Counted from the stretch's first letter, positions 8,895 to 18,036 are shown. The stretch is 64,000 nucleotides of DNA from Verticiella alkaliphila (GCF_018904615.1 NZ_JADCNH010000003.1:124001-188000); one strand, 5' to 3'. A program made the numbers and translations. The notes: a model not told the origin generated them from the sequence alone.

Positions 8895-9588
8895 GATCTC
8901 TGGAATCCGTGCGGGCTATGGCCCCGTGGCCGTGCTGCACGGCATCGACATGGCCATCCAGGCCGGCGAGATCGTCGCGGTGCTGGGCTCCAACGGCGTG
9001 GGCAAGACCACGCTGAACAACGTCATCAGCGGCATCATCAAGCCGACTGCAGGCACCATTCGCTTCGAAGGCGAGGACGTGACCGGCGCCTCGCCCGCCC
9101 ACATGGTGGGCCTGGGGCTGGCGCACGTGCCCGAAGGCCGCAAGATCTTCCCCAATCTGTCCGTGCACGAGAATCTCGAACTCGGCGCCTACCGGCGCGC
9201 CACGGCCAATTCGGCGCGCAATCTCGAGCGCATGTACGACACCTTCCCGCGCCTGCGTGAACGACGCACGCAGCTCGCAGGCACGCTGTCCGGCGGCGAG
9301 CAGCAGATGCTCGCCATCGGCCGCGGGCTGATGTCCGAGCCGCGCATGGTGATCCTGGACGAGCCTTCGCTCGGCCTGTCGCCCGTGATGGTCGAGGAAA
9401 TGTTCCGCCTGGTGCAGAAGATCAACGCCGAAGGCCTCGCCGTGCTGCTGGTCGAACAGAACGTCGTGCAATCGCTCGAAGTCGCCACGCGCACCTATGT
9501 GCTCGAGCAGGGCCACTTCGTCCTGGAAGGCAAGTCCGCGGACGTGCTGAAGGATCCGAACCTGCGCAAGACCTATCTGGGGCTGTAA
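8887..9588 (+). CDS. livF: ABC transporter ATPase (LivF family)
   Basis: A protein of 233 aa. It has Walker A GSNGVGKTT, signature LSGGEQQM, Walker B MVILDEP and the switch His replaced by VEQN, as is normal for LivF. It pairs with LivG to drive the permease dimer. It ends the transporter block; a GC-rich hairpin separates it from the lyase gene. Confidence 0.93.
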   Translation: MLEISGIRAGYGPVAVLHGIDMAIQAGEIVAVLGSNGVGKTTLNNVISGIIKPTAGTIRFEGEDVTGASPAHMVGLGLAHVPEGRKIFPNLSVHENLELGAYRRATANSARNLERMYDTFPRLRERRTQLAGTLSGGEQQMLAIGRGLMSEPRMVILDEPSLGLSPVMVEEMFRLVQKINAEGLAVLLVEQNVVQSLEVATRTYVLEQGHFVLEGKSADVLKDPNLRKTYLGL

Positions 9589-9598
9589 TCCCTGCCTC

Positions 9599-9620
9599 GC
9601 GGCCGCCCGCAGGCGGCCGC
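9599..9620 (+). terminator. Intercistronic hairpin (GCGGCCGCC / GGCGGCCGC)
   Basis: A perfect 9-bp inverted repeat with a 4-base loop (CGCA), followed by CCTCCTCATT. It lies between livF and the lyase gene. It may reduce read-through or stabilise the transporter mRNA. Confidence 0.45.
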
Positions 9621-9643
9621 CCTCCTCATTCCCGGAGACTTTC

Positions 9644-10534
9644 TTGACCCAACGCCTCACCACCCGCCTGCGTGAGTTGCTCGCCGGCCCGCGTGCCTTG
9701 ATGGCCCCCGGCGTGGCTGACCCGCTCTTTGCCCGCATCGTCGTCCAGCAAGGCTTCGACGCGCTCTACATGACGGGCGCCGGCACCTCGGCCACGCGCC
9801 TGGGCATGCCCGACGTGGGCCTGCTCACGCTGACCGAGATGGCGGACAACGCCGCACGCATCGTCGCGGCCTCGCAGCTGCCCCTGATCGCGGATGCGGA
9901 CAACGGCTTCGGCGGCCCGCTCAACGTGCGCCGCACCGTGCAGGAATATGAACGCGCCGGCGCCGCCGCCCTGCACCTGGAAGACCAGGTCCTGCCCAAG
10001 CGTTGCGGCCACCTGGCCGGCAAGCAGCTCGTCTCCAAGAACGACTTCGTCGCCAAGATCCACGCGGCCGTGGATGCGCGCCGCGACGAGGACTTCGTCA
10101 TCATCGCCCGCACCGACGCCATCGCCGTCGAAGGCTTCGATGCCGCGATCGATCGCGCGCTCGCCTACAAGGAAGCCGGTGCCGACGTGCTGTTCGTGGA
10201 GGCGCCAAGCCAGGCCCAGCTGCCGGACATCGTGCCGCGCCTGGATCACCCCGTGCTCTACAACATGGCCACGAGCGGCAAGACGCCCTTCCTCAAGCGC
10301 GAAGAGATCGAAGCCCTGGGCTTCAAGCTCATCATCTATCCGAACTGGATGATGCTCGCTGCGATCAAGGCCGCCACCGGCGTGCTGCAGACGCTCAAAA
10401 GCGAAGGCACGATCGCCAGCATCGCCCCCGAGGTGCCGTCGTTCCAGCAGTTCTTCGATCTGGTCGGCATGCAGGATGTGCGCGCCCTGGAAGAACGCTA
10501 CGGCGTGCCCGAAGAAGCCCGCACCAACTATTGA
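9644..10534 (+). CDS. Isocitrate lyase/PEP mutase superfamily lyase (methylisocitrate/dimethylmalate lyase-like)
   Basis: A protein of 296 aa that starts at TTG 9644, seven bases after GGAG. The superfamily Mg-binding loop DADNGFGG, the LHLEDQ segment and the catalytic loop PKRCGHLAGK (equivalent to KKCGH) are all present. Length and motifs fit PrpB and 2,3-dimethylmalate lyase. These enzymes cleave a 2-hydroxy diacid into a 2-oxoacid and a carboxylic acid. Placed after an aconitase-family hydratase, it would split the hydrated (substituted) malate. That assignment follows the precedent of the clostridial nicotinate pathway, where a LeuCD-like hydratase and an ICL-type lyase work in series. 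Confidence 0.9.
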   Translation: MTQRLTTRLRELLAGPRALMAPGVADPLFARIVVQQGFDALYMTGAGTSATRLGMPDVGLLTLTEMADNAARIVAASQLPLIADADNGFGGPLNVRRTVQEYERAGAAALHLEDQVLPKRCGHLAGKQLVSKNDFVAKIHAAVDARRDEDFVIIARTDAIAVEGFDAAIDRALAYKEAGADVLFVEAPSQAQLPDIVPRLDHPVLYNMATSGKTPFLKREEIEALGFKLIIYPNWMMLAAIKAATGVLQTLKSEGTIASIAPEVPSFQQFFDLVGMQDVRALEERYGVPEEARTNY

Positions 10535-10586
10535 TGTCGCGCGCGGCCGGTGCACGCCGGCCGCCGCCCTCCGCCTGGAATTCGCC

Positions 10587-12044
10587 ATGCCCGTCCTTGA
10601 TCCCGCCCAAGCCCAGTTCGATATTCACGTGCCTGCCGTTGTCGTCGGCGGCGGCGCCTGCGGCCTCACTGCTGCTCTGACCCTGGCCGATGCCGGTCTC
10701 GGCGTGCTCGTGCTGGAGCGCGATGCGAACCCGAGCGGCAGCACGGCGCTCTCGGCCGGGCTGGTGCCGGCGGCAGGCAGCCGCCTGCAGCGCGAGAAGG
10801 ACATTGCCGATACGCCGGCGATCTTCGCGGCCGACATCGCGGCCAAGGCCCACCATGAGAACGATGCCGAGGTCGTGCGTGCCGTCGCCGAGGTGTCGGG
10901 TCCGACCATCGATTGGCTGATGGACACGCACGGCCTGGATCTGCACCTGGTCGAAGGCTTTCGCTATCCCGGCCATTCGCAGCTGCGCATGCACGGCCCG
11001 CATTCCCAGACTGGCGCGGATCTCCAGCAGATGTTGCTCGTCGCGGCCGAGCGCGCCGGCGTGGACGTGCTCACCAGCGCGTCGGTGGAGGACGTCTATG
11101 CCGACGCCGACGGCCGTGTGCGCGGCGTGCGCTTCGTGCGCCCGGACGGCAGCAGCGAGACGGTCGGCTGCGACGTGCTCATCCTCGCGTGCAACGGCTT
11201 TGGCGCCAATGCCGAGATGGTGCGCCAGTACATCCCCGAGATGGCCGATGCTGCCTACTGCGGCCACGAATCGAACACCGGCGACGCCGTGCGCTGGGGC
11301 GAGGCCCTGGGCGCCGGGCTTGCCGACCTGGGCGCCTATCAAGGTCACGGCTCCGTGCCCTTCCCGCACCGTTCGCCGCTCACCTGGGCCGTGATCACGC
11401 TGGGCGGCTTTCAGGTCAACACCGAGGGCAAGCGCTTTGCCAACGAGATGAGCGGCTACTCCGAGCATGCGCAGGAAGTGCTCAAGCAGCCTGGCGGCAT
11501 CGCGTGGGACATCTACGATGCCCGCTGCGAAGCCCCTGCCCTGGCCTTTCACGACTACCGCGAGATGCAGGCGGTGGGCGCCATCAAGCAGGCCGACACG
11601 CTCGAAGCCCTCGCCACGGTGACGAACCTGCCGCTGGCCGCCCTTCGTGAGACGCTGGCGCAGGCCACGGCATGCGCCGCCGGCGAGGCAACCGATCCGC
11701 TCGGCCGGGATTTCACCACCAGCCCGGCGTTGAAGCCGCCTTACCGCGCCGCCCGGATCACCGGCGCGCTCTTCCACACGCAGGGCGGTCTCACGGTGGA
11801 TACGGACGCCCGCGTCCTGCGCCAGGATGGCAGCCCCATGCCCAATCTTTTCGCCGGCGGCGGTGCAGCCCGTGGCCTGTGCGGCCCGGCGGCCTGGGGC
11901 TATCTGTCGGGCAACGGGCTGCTGTCCGCCGTGATGCTGGGCCGCCTCGGCGGCGCTGGCAGCGAGCCGGCAACTGGCCGCGTGAGGACACGGCCGGCAC
12001 CGTCCGCCATGGCGCGGTGCCGGCGACCGACTCGGCGGCCGTGA
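10587..12044 (+). CDS. FAD-dependent oxidoreductase, fumarate reductase/ketosteroid dehydrogenase type
   Basis: The start ATG at 10587 gives 485 aa as read. An N-terminal dinucleotide-binding motif VVGGGACGLTAALTLADAG, the FAD loop GSTALSAG, a central GFGANAEM segment and a C-terminal GGGAARGLCGP loop identify the FAD_binding_2 family. No heme or Fe-S domain is present. It probably oxidises or reduces a C-C bond next to a carboxylate or carbonyl. The last roughly 30 residues do not look like the family, and the frame runs through a strong hairpin at 11993-12024. A frame change near 11945 would give a stop at 11983-11985, just before that hairpin. The C-terminus is therefore uncertain. Confidence 0.82.
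   Translation: MPVLDPAQAQFDIHVPAVVVGGGACGLTAALTLADAGLGVLVLERDANPSGSTALSAGLVPAAGSRLQREKDIADTPAIFAADIAAKAHHENDAEVVRAVAEVSGPTIDWLMDTHGLDLHLVEGFRYPGHSQLRMHGPHSQTGADLQQMLLVAAERAGVDVLTSASVEDVYADADGRVRGVRFVRPDGSSETVGCDVLILACNGFGANAEMVRQYIPEMADAAYCGHESNTGDAVRWGEALGAGLADLGAYQGHGSVPFPHRSPLTWAVITLGGFQVNTEGKRFANEMSGYSEHAQEVLKQPGGIAWDIYDARCEAPALAFHDYREMQAVGAIKQADTLEALATVTNLPLAALRETLAQATACAAGEATDPLGRDFTTSPALKPPYRAARITGALFHTQGGLTVDTDARVLRQDGSPMPNLFAGGGAARGLCGPAAWGYLSGNGLLSAVMLGRLGGAGSEPATGRVRTRPAPSAMARCRRPTRRP
11993..12024 (+). terminator. Strong hairpin (GCCGGCACCG / CGGTGCCGGC)
   Basis: Perfect 10-bp arms with a 12-base loop and no T-tract. It overlaps the 3' end of the flavoprotein frame as read and lies directly behind an alternative-frame stop at 11985. 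It is likely the end of the long operon. Confidence 0.5.
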
Positions 12045-12098
12045 CGGCAGCGCCCTGCGCGTATAGGATGACGGTCTACCCTTGGGAGAGACCTCACC

Positions 12099-13079
12099 AT
12101 GCACTACACGCATCTGGGCAAGACCGGCCTGCAAGTCTCACGACTGTGCCTGGGCTGCATGAGCTACGGCGACGGCCAGCGCGGCAAGCACGCCTGGACG
12201 TTGAGCGAGGCCGACAGCCGCCCCTTCCTGCGCAAAGCCCTGGATGCGGGCATCAACTTTCTCGACACGGCCAACAGCTACTCCGATGGCCACAGCGAAG
12301 AGATCGTCGGGCGCGCCGTCCTGGATTTCGCCAGCCGCGACGACGTGGTCATCGCCACCAAGGTGTTCTTCTCCGACAGCAAGGGACCGAACACCGAAGG
12401 CCTCTCGCGCAAGGCCATCTTCCGCAACATCGATGCAAGCCTGAAGCGCCTGGGCACGGATTACGTCGATCTCTACCAGATCCATCGTTGGGACAATCAC
12501 ACCCCCATCGAAGAGACGCTCGAAGCCCTGCACGACGTGGTCAAGGCGGGCAAGGCGCGCTACATCGGCGCCTCCAGCATGCACGCCTGGCAATTCGCCA
12601 AGGCCTTGTACACGTCGGATCGCCACGGCTGGACGCGCTTCGTGAGCATGCAGCCGCACTACAACCTCATCTACCGTGAGGAAGAGCGCGAAATGCTCAA
12701 GCTGTGCGCATCCGAAGGCATCGGCGTGATCCCCTGGAGCCCGCTGGCGCGGGGCCGACTCACCCGTGACTGGGACGAGACCACGAACCGGCAAGACACC
12801 GATCTGGTGGGGCGCAACCTCTACAACGCCACGGAAGACTCCGACCGTCGCATCGTGCAGGCCGTGGCCGACATCGCCGCCGAGCGCGGCGTGCCGCGCG
12901 CCCAGATCGCGCTCGCCTGGGTGCTGCACCAGCCCATCATCACCGCGCCCATCGTGGGCGCCACCAAGCTGCATCACCTCGAAGACGCCATCGCGGCACT
13001 CGACATCGAGCTGAGCAGCGAGGAACTGCAGCGCCTGCAGGCGGACTACGTGCCGCATCCGGTGACGGGGCTGCGCTGA
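12099..13079 (+). CDS. Aldo/keto reductase
   Basis: A protein of 326 aa with GGGAGAGAC upstream of the start. The AKR tetrad is visible: Asp and Tyr in FLDTANSYSDG, Lys in VIATKVFF and His in YQIHRWD. The C-terminal NADPH-binding part is recognisable (VGATKLHHLEDAI). It is cytoplasmic and reduces aldehydes or ketones with NADPH. It stands behind a hairpin and probably has its own promoter. No link to the upstream pathway can be shown beyond adjacency. Confidence 0.9.
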   Translation: MHYTHLGKTGLQVSRLCLGCMSYGDGQRGKHAWTLSEADSRPFLRKALDAGINFLDTANSYSDGHSEEIVGRAVLDFASRDDVVIATKVFFSDSKGPNTEGLSRKAIFRNIDASLKRLGTDYVDLYQIHRWDNHTPIEETLEALHDVVKAGKARYIGASSMHAWQFAKALYTSDRHGWTRFVSMQPHYNLIYREEEREMLKLCASEGIGVIPWSPLARGRLTRDWDETTNRQDTDLVGRNLYNATEDSDRRIVQAVADIAAERGVPRAQIALAWVLHQPIITAPIVGATKLHHLEDAIAALDIELSSEELQRLQADYVPHPVTGLR

Positions 13080-13154
13080 TCGCACGCGGCGGGGCCGGGC
13101 ATCACCTGGCCCCGCAATGACCTCGCCAGGGCGACACCCAGCGCGCCAGGCTCG

Positions 13155-14366
13155 CTACACCACGCCCTGGGCTTTCAGGGCATCGATCTGCCCAGGAGTG
13201 AGCCCGGCTTCGGCCAAGACCGCTGCGGTGTGCTCACCCACGCGCGGCAGTGCACGCTCCGGACCCAGCGCCTGACCGTTCCAGCGAAAGCCCACCGAAG
13301 GCACGCGCAACGCCACCCCGCTCATTGCATCCTGCACCGTCTGCACCACGCCGCGCTCGGCCACATGCGGCTCGGCCAGCACGTCCGGCAATGCGCGCAC
13401 GCGCGCAGCGGGCACGTGGGCATCGGAGAGCGCCCGCTCCCAGGACAGCGCATCGCGCGTGAGGAGCGCCTCGCGCAACGACGCGCCGAACTCGGCGGCA
13501 TGCTCGCGGCGGATCTGCGGGTCGGCAAAGCGCGGATCCTGCAGCCATGCCTCGTGCCCCAGCACCGCGCACAGCCGCCGCACCTGATGCTCCTGGTTGG
13601 CCGCCAATGAGAGCAAGCCGTCCTGCGTGGGGAAGATGCCCGAAGCCGGGCTGCCGCTGGCTGCCGTATTGCCCTGGGCCTTCGGCGCCATCTGGGCGTT
13701 CGTCCAGCCGGACACGGTCGAGGCCATCGCGCACAGCGCCGCGTCAAGCATGGCGACATCCACGCATTGCGCTTCGCCCGTGCGATCCCGCTCGCGCAGG
13801 GCGCTCACCACGGAGAACGCGCCATAGATGCCGGCGAGGTAGTCGAACATCGGCGGGCCGATGCGATTGGGCACCGTCTGCGCCGTGCCATTGAGCATCG
13901 TGACGCCGGACATGGCCTGGATGACGTGATCGTAGGCGGGGCGGCGGCTGAACTCGCCCGTCTGCCCGTAGCCCGAAATCGCGCAGTAGACGAGATCCGG
14001 GCGATGCTGCCGCGCTGCCTCGAACCCGATGCCGAGCCGATCCGCCACGCCCGGGGTGAAGTTCTCCACCAGCACGTCCGTGCGGGCGATCAGGCGCTGG
14101 ATGACGTCGGCGGATTCCGGCGCGTGCAGATCCAGCGTGATGGCGCGCTTGCTGGCGTTCTGCGCGGTGAATTGCGCGGACAGATCCGGCACGCCGGGCA
14201 CGGCTGCACCACCGCGCGCCCAGTCGCCGCCCGGGCGTTCCACCTTGATGACGTCGGCACCCAGCAGCGCCAGCTGGTAGGTGCAGTAGGGCCCGGCCAG
14301 CACCGTCGTGAAATCCAGCACCCGGATACCGGCAAGCGGCATGGGTCGGTTGGCAGCGTCGGTCAT
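13155..14366 (-). CDS. CaiB/BaiF family (type III) CoA-transferase
   Basis: A protein of 403 aa. The N-terminal pattern (GIRVLDFTTVLAGPYCTYQLALLGADVIKVERP) and ENFTPGVADRLG are characteristic, and the Asp nucleophile region GPPMFDYLAGIYG is present. It transfers CoA between organic acids. It is encoded directly behind a Bug-type binding protein with a one-base overlap (TGATG), so uptake of an acid and its activation are probably coupled under the divergent LysR regulator at 15443. Confidence 0.9.
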   Translation of the reverse strand: MTDAANRPMPLAGIRVLDFTTVLAGPYCTYQLALLGADVIKVERPGGDWARGGAAVPGVPDLSAQFTAQNASKRAITLDLHAPESADVIQRLIARTDVLVENFTPGVADRLGIGFEAARQHRPDLVYCAISGYGQTGEFSRRPAYDHVIQAMSGVTMLNGTAQTVPNRIGPPMFDYLAGIYGAFSVVSALRERDRTGEAQCVDVAMLDAALCAMASTVSGWTNAQMAPKAQGNTAASGSPASGIFPTQDGLLSLAANQEHQVRRLCAVLGHEAWLQDPRFADPQIRREHAAEFGASLREALLTRDALSWERALSDAHVPAARVRALPDVLAEPHVAERGVVQTVQDAMSGVALRVPSVGFRWNGQALGPERALPRVGEHTAAVLAEAGLTPGQIDALKAQGVV

Positions 14367-15346
14367 CAGTCCACCTTCACGCCAAGCTGTTTCACCAGGT
14401 CGCCCAGTCGGTTGTAGTCGGCCTCGATCGTCTTGCGGAACGCGTCGCGGCCTTCGCCCAGTTCGACCATGCCGGCCAGCTTCAGACGCTCGTCGAATTG
14501 AGGCGTGTTGAGCACCTTCAGGATGTCTGTCTCGAGCTTGGCCTGGATGTCCTCCGGCGTCCCCTTCAGGGCAAACAGACCCAGCCAGGGCCGCAGCGGG
14601 GTGAAGCCCGGGGCAACCTCGGCCGCCGTCGGTACATCCGGCAGGTCCGCCAGCCGCTTGTCGCTCGATGTGAAGAGCGCCACCGCACGGCCCTCGCGCA
14701 CCAGGGGAAGGAGGACGGAGGTGGATTCCTGCTGCAAATGAACGCGGCCGCCGACCATGTCCGTGGCCGCGGCGGAGGATGCCTTGTACGGCACGTGCTC
14801 GGCCTTCAGCCCCGAGGCAGCCTTCAACAGCTCGAAGTTCAAGTGAGGCACGGTGCCGTTGCCGAGCGAGGCGTAGTTGAGCTCACCCGGGTTCGCCTTG
14901 CTGTAGGCCAGCAGTTCCGGGAACGTCTTGACTGGCACGGTCGCACTCACTGCCAGCACGCCCTGGGGATACGCCACCGACACCAGCGGCGCGAAGTCTG
15001 TCAGGGCGTCGTAGCCCACGTTGGAGTACACATGGGGGTTGATCGCCATGGCCGCCATGGCCGAGAAGAGCAGCGTGTAGCCGTCTGCCGGCGCACGACG
15101 CGCCAGCGCGGCGCCCATGCTGCCGCCCATGCCGGGCCGGTTCTCGACCGTCACGGGCTGGCCCCATTCGCGAGAGAGCCCCTCGGCGACGAAACGTGCC
15201 AGGACATCGGTGACATTGCCGGGAGCGTAGCGCACGATGATCGTGACGGGTCTCGTCGGATAGTTGGCCGCGGTCTGCGCAGCGGCAACGCCGCACATGG
15301 CGAGGCCGAAAGCACCAACGGCCAGGGCCCAGGAAGAACGGGTCAT
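14366..15346 (-). CDS. Bug-family (tripartite tricarboxylate type) periplasmic binding protein
   Basis: A protein of 326 aa with a signal peptide ending near AAAQ, followed by the family opening YPTRPVTIIVRYAPG. It also has VENRPGMGG, APADGYTLL and HVPYKASSAA, all hallmarks of Bug proteins. The family binds carboxylates in the periplasm, normally for a TctA/TctB permease. No such permease is encoded in this window. It forms a two-gene unit with the CoA-transferase and is divergent from a LysR regulator. Confidence 0.92.
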   Translation of the reverse strand: MTRSSWALAVGAFGLAMCGVAAAQTAANYPTRPVTIIVRYAPGNVTDVLARFVAEGLSREWGQPVTVENRPGMGGSMGAALARRAPADGYTLLFSAMAAMAINPHVYSNVGYDALTDFAPLVSVAYPQGVLAVSATVPVKTFPELLAYSKANPGELNYASLGNGTVPHLNFELLKAASGLKAEHVPYKASSAAATDMVGGRVHLQQESTSVLLPLVREGRAVALFTSSDKRLADLPDVPTAAEVAPGFTPLRPWLGLFALKGTPEDIQAKLETDILKVLNTPQFDERLKLAGMVELGEGRDAFRKTIEADYNRLGDLVKQLGVKVD

Positions 15347-15407
15347 GTCAGGTCTCCGTATCGTTGTTCGTGTGCGAACAGTCTAGGCGCGTCCAGGATT
15401 AAGCGAT

Positions 15408-15432
15408 AATCGATTCATCGACTTGATCGATT
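15408..15432. promoter_or_regulatory. LysR-type binding site candidate AATCGAT-N11-ATCGATT
   Basis: Perfect 7-bp inverted arms spaced by 11 bases fall in the gap between the divergent Bug gene (start 15346) and the LysR gene (start 15443). The T-N11-A layout and position immediately in front of the regulator fit a LysR box. A further ATCGA half-site sits inside the spacer. Confidence 0.55.
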
Positions 15433-15442
15433 TGATTTCCTG

Positions 15443-16357
15443 ATGGCAAGACTGGATCAGCTCCGCCTGCGTGACCTCCTCGTGCTCGAGACCATCAACG
15501 CACTGGGCACCCTGCATGCCACGGCGGGGCAATTGCACATCAGCCAGCCGGCTGTGTCCCAGATCGTGAAAGGGCTGGAGGCGGCGTTCGGCACGGCGTT
15601 GCTCGTACGCGGCCAGCGTGGCGTCGCGCTCACGGCCGCTGGGCGGGCAGCGCTCGATCACCTGCGCGTGGCGCGTCACGCGCTGGAGGCCGCGCGCACG
15701 GCAGCGCGCGCGCCGCAGGCACCCGTGCTGCGCCTGGGCACCTTGCCGCTGGCGATGCTGCATCGCGTGCCAGCCGCGTTGGGCAGATTGCGCGAGCGTT
15801 TGCCCGGCGTGCGCGTGCGGCTCGTGGAGAGCACGGTGGATGCGCTCTGGGAGCAGCTCCACGAGGGCCGCATGGACGCCATCGTCAGCCGGCTGCCGAC
15901 CCCCAAGGCCTCCCGCACGCGGTTCACGGGCATCGTGCACCAGACAATCGGCCAGGAGCCGATCGTGCTCGTCGCGCCACGCAAGCACCCCGCCGCGCGC
16001 CTGCGCCGGCCCACGCTGGCAGACCTGACGGGCTACGACTGGATCCTGCCCAATCCCGAATCGTTCACGCGCGCCACGTTCGACACCCACTGGCTGAAGG
16101 CCGGGCTCGTGCCGCCGGCGCCCGCCATGACCTGCGCCGCGTTCCACAGCAGCCTGCATCTGGCCGCGCGTGTGTCGATGCTGACGGTCGTCCCGGCGAG
16201 CGCGGTGGCGTTGTATGCGCGATCTCTCGATCTGGCGGCGCTGCGCATCGACTGGCCCGAACAGGACGCGGACATCGTCTTTGCCTGCCGCGAAGCCAGC
16301 CTGAGCGTCCCGACGCTTGCCGCCTTGCGCGACAGCTTTCTCGAAGACGACAGATAG
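15443..16357 (+). CDS. LysR-family transcriptional regulator
   Basis: A protein of 304 aa. The N-terminal winged helix is clear (LRDLLVLETINALGTLHATAGQLHISQPAVSQIVKGLEAAFG in full, helix-turn-helix about residues 20-50). It is followed by the usual two-lobed effector domain (LRLGTLPLAM, REQ-like IGQEPIVLVAPRKHP). It is divergent from the Bug/CoA-transferase pair with a palindromic site between them, so it very probably controls that pair in response to a carboxylate or its CoA ester. Confidence 0.92.
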   Translation: MARLDQLRLRDLLVLETINALGTLHATAGQLHISQPAVSQIVKGLEAAFGTALLVRGQRGVALTAAGRAALDHLRVARHALEAARTAARAPQAPVLRLGTLPLAMLHRVPAALGRLRERLPGVRVRLVESTVDALWEQLHEGRMDAIVSRLPTPKASRTRFTGIVHQTIGQEPIVLVAPRKHPAARLRRPTLADLTGYDWILPNPESFTRATFDTHWLKAGLVPPAPAMTCAAFHSSLHLAARVSMLTVVPASAVALYARSLDLAALRIDWPEQDADIVFACREASLSVPTLAALRDSFLEDDR

Positions 16358-16456
16358 CCGGATACGAAGACGGTCGCGGTATATTGTCGGTCCATTGGCA
16401 TCACGACCAGACGCCAATGCACGCCTCATTCATCTCACCAGATCAGATCGGAACGC

Positions 16457-17233
16457 ATGGCCGCCCACCCCACCCGCACGCTCTCCCCGGAACTCTCCGA
16501 CCGCCGCATTCTCGTGACCGGGGCAGGCTCTGGCATCGGGCTCGCCACGGTGCAGATTCTCCAGGCGCAGGGTGCGCAGGTGGCAGCCGTCGTCCAGAAC
16601 GAAGCGCAGGCCGCTGCGGCACGCGCCGAGATCCCGGAGGCGGTCCTGCTGGTTCAGGACCTGCTGGACGAGGCGGGCTCGGCGAGCCTGCCCGCGCGGG
16701 CAGCCGAGGCACTGGGTGAGCCCTTGCAGGGCCTGGTCTGCTGCGCTGGCATCTATGTGAAGAGCGCATCTGACGACATGCGTCTGGACGATTGGCGCCG
16801 CACGCTCGAGATCAATCTCACCGCCACCTTCGTGCTCGCACGCGCGGGTATTGCCCACATGCGGGCCGCCAGCGTGAGCGGAGGCAGCGTCGTGCTCATC
16901 AGCAGCCAGATCGGCGAGGTGGGGCACCCCAAGGCGGCGGCGTACGCGGCCTCGAAGGCAGGACTCAACGGCATGATGCGTTCCCTGGCGCTGGAATGGG
17001 CGGCTGAGGGGCTGCGCGTCAATGCCGTCGGGCCGGGCCCGGTGGATACGCCCATGGTCGCCAAGGCGAAGACCGATCCCGCCCTGCAGGCCGCGATGGA
17101 ATCGAATATCCCGATGGGGCGCCTGGGCCAGCCCCGGGAGATCGGCGAACTCGTCAGCTTTCTCCTGTCGCCACGGGCCTCGTTCATCACCGGGCAACTC
17201 ATCTGCGCCGATGGCGGCTACACCGCTCGCTGA
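16457..17233 (+). CDS. Short-chain dehydrogenase/reductase
   Basis: A protein of 258 aa. It has the cofactor motif TGAGSGIG, the NAG-equivalent CCAGIY, Ser in ISSQIG, and catalytic YAASK. The C-terminal [13 protein letters not shown] is typical of classical SDRs. It runs in the same direction as a CMD-like gene about 100 bases downstream and may be co-transcribed with it. Substrate unknown. Confidence 0.9.
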   Translation: MAAHPTRTLSPELSDRRILVTGAGSGIGLATVQILQAQGAQVAAVVQNEAQAAAARAEIPEAVLLVQDLLDEAGSASLPARAAEALGEPLQGLVCCAGIYVKSASDDMRLDDWRRTLEINLTATFVLARAGIAHMRAASVSGGSVVLISSQIGEVGHPKAAAYAASKAGLNGMMRSLALEWAAEGLRVNAVGPGPVDTPMVAKAKTDPALQAAMESNIPMGRLGQPREIGELVSFLLSPRASFITGQLICADGGYTAR

Positions 17234-17334
17234 CGTCGAATGCCGTGCCATGCATGCGGCCGCCCTGCGCGGGCGGCTCGCGCCTGGACCTATCCTTCGG
17301 CCCATCCGGGCCACACCCTCATCATGGAGTTGCT

Positions 17335-17988
17335 TTGAACGTGGACAGCCAGAAACAGGAAGCCGGGGCGAAACTGCTCGAGGAGATGCTTGCCAAGCGG
17401 GGCTACCTGCTCTCCTATCACCGCATGCTGGCGGCCTCCGATCCCGGCATCCTTTCCGCCTACGAGAACCTGTACACGCGGTTGGTGCTCAACGAGCGCG
17501 CGCTGAATCTCGCGGAACGAGAGATCGTGTGGATTGCGTTGATCGTGGTCACCCGCGTGCGCTACGCGACATTCCACTTCGAGCGTGCCACGCAGGGTGG
17601 CTTGGATGACGCATCGATCGTCGACTCGGCGGCCATCGGCGCGGCTTGCGAATCGTTCGATGCCTTGCACTTCAATCAGAACGCCTTTGCCAAGTGGCTG
17701 CCTGAAGACCAGGCCATGCAGCGCTACTTCGCCATGTTCGACACGGCACGCGGCAATCTGCCGCCGGCCATCGCCGAAGTGGCCGCCGTGGTGTGCCACG
17801 GCGCCTTGGGCAATGCCGCCGGCATGCGCGCGCACTTCGCGCGGGCGTTCAAGCTGGGCGCCACCACCGAACAGATGGCCGAAGGCATTTCGTATCTGCT
17901 GCAGCATCGTGGCGGCCCGACCATGATCGACGCCGTGAACTGCTGGGAGAGCGCGGCCAAGGAATTCGGCATTCCCGGGCCGTACTGA
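17335..17988 (+). CDS. Carboxymuconolactone decarboxylase-like protein without the redox CxxC
   Basis: A protein of 217 aa starting at TTG 17335, six bases after GGAG; an upstream extension of the frame has no support. The helical CMD/AhpD pattern is present twice (LNLAEREIVWIALIV near residue 60, LPPAIAEVAAVVCHGALG near 145). At the position of the AhpD CxxC-x3-H site it reads RYATFHFERA, so both cysteines are missing and peroxidase activity is unlikely. A decarboxylase or lactone-processing role together with the neighbouring SDR is possible. Confidence 0.8.
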   Translation: MNVDSQKQEAGAKLLEEMLAKRGYLLSYHRMLAASDPGILSAYENLYTRLVLNERALNLAEREIVWIALIVVTRVRYATFHFERATQGGLDDASIVDSAAIGAACESFDALHFNQNAFAKWLPEDQAMQRYFAMFDTARGNLPPAIAEVAAVVCHGALGNAAGMRAHFARAFKLGATTEQMAEGISYLLQHRGGPTMIDAVNCWESAAKEFGIPGPY

Positions 17989-18036
17989 TCCTTGAGATGG
18001 CGTGACCGGGCAGGTCCTTGCCCGGTCACAGGCCAC

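Noticed and set aside
16457-17988. SDR and CMD-like genes as a protocatechuate-pathway pair downstream of phthalate degradation
   Set aside because: The CMD-like protein lacks the usual motifs of 4-carboxymuconolactone decarboxylase and the genes lie 20 kb from the phthalate locus under different control.
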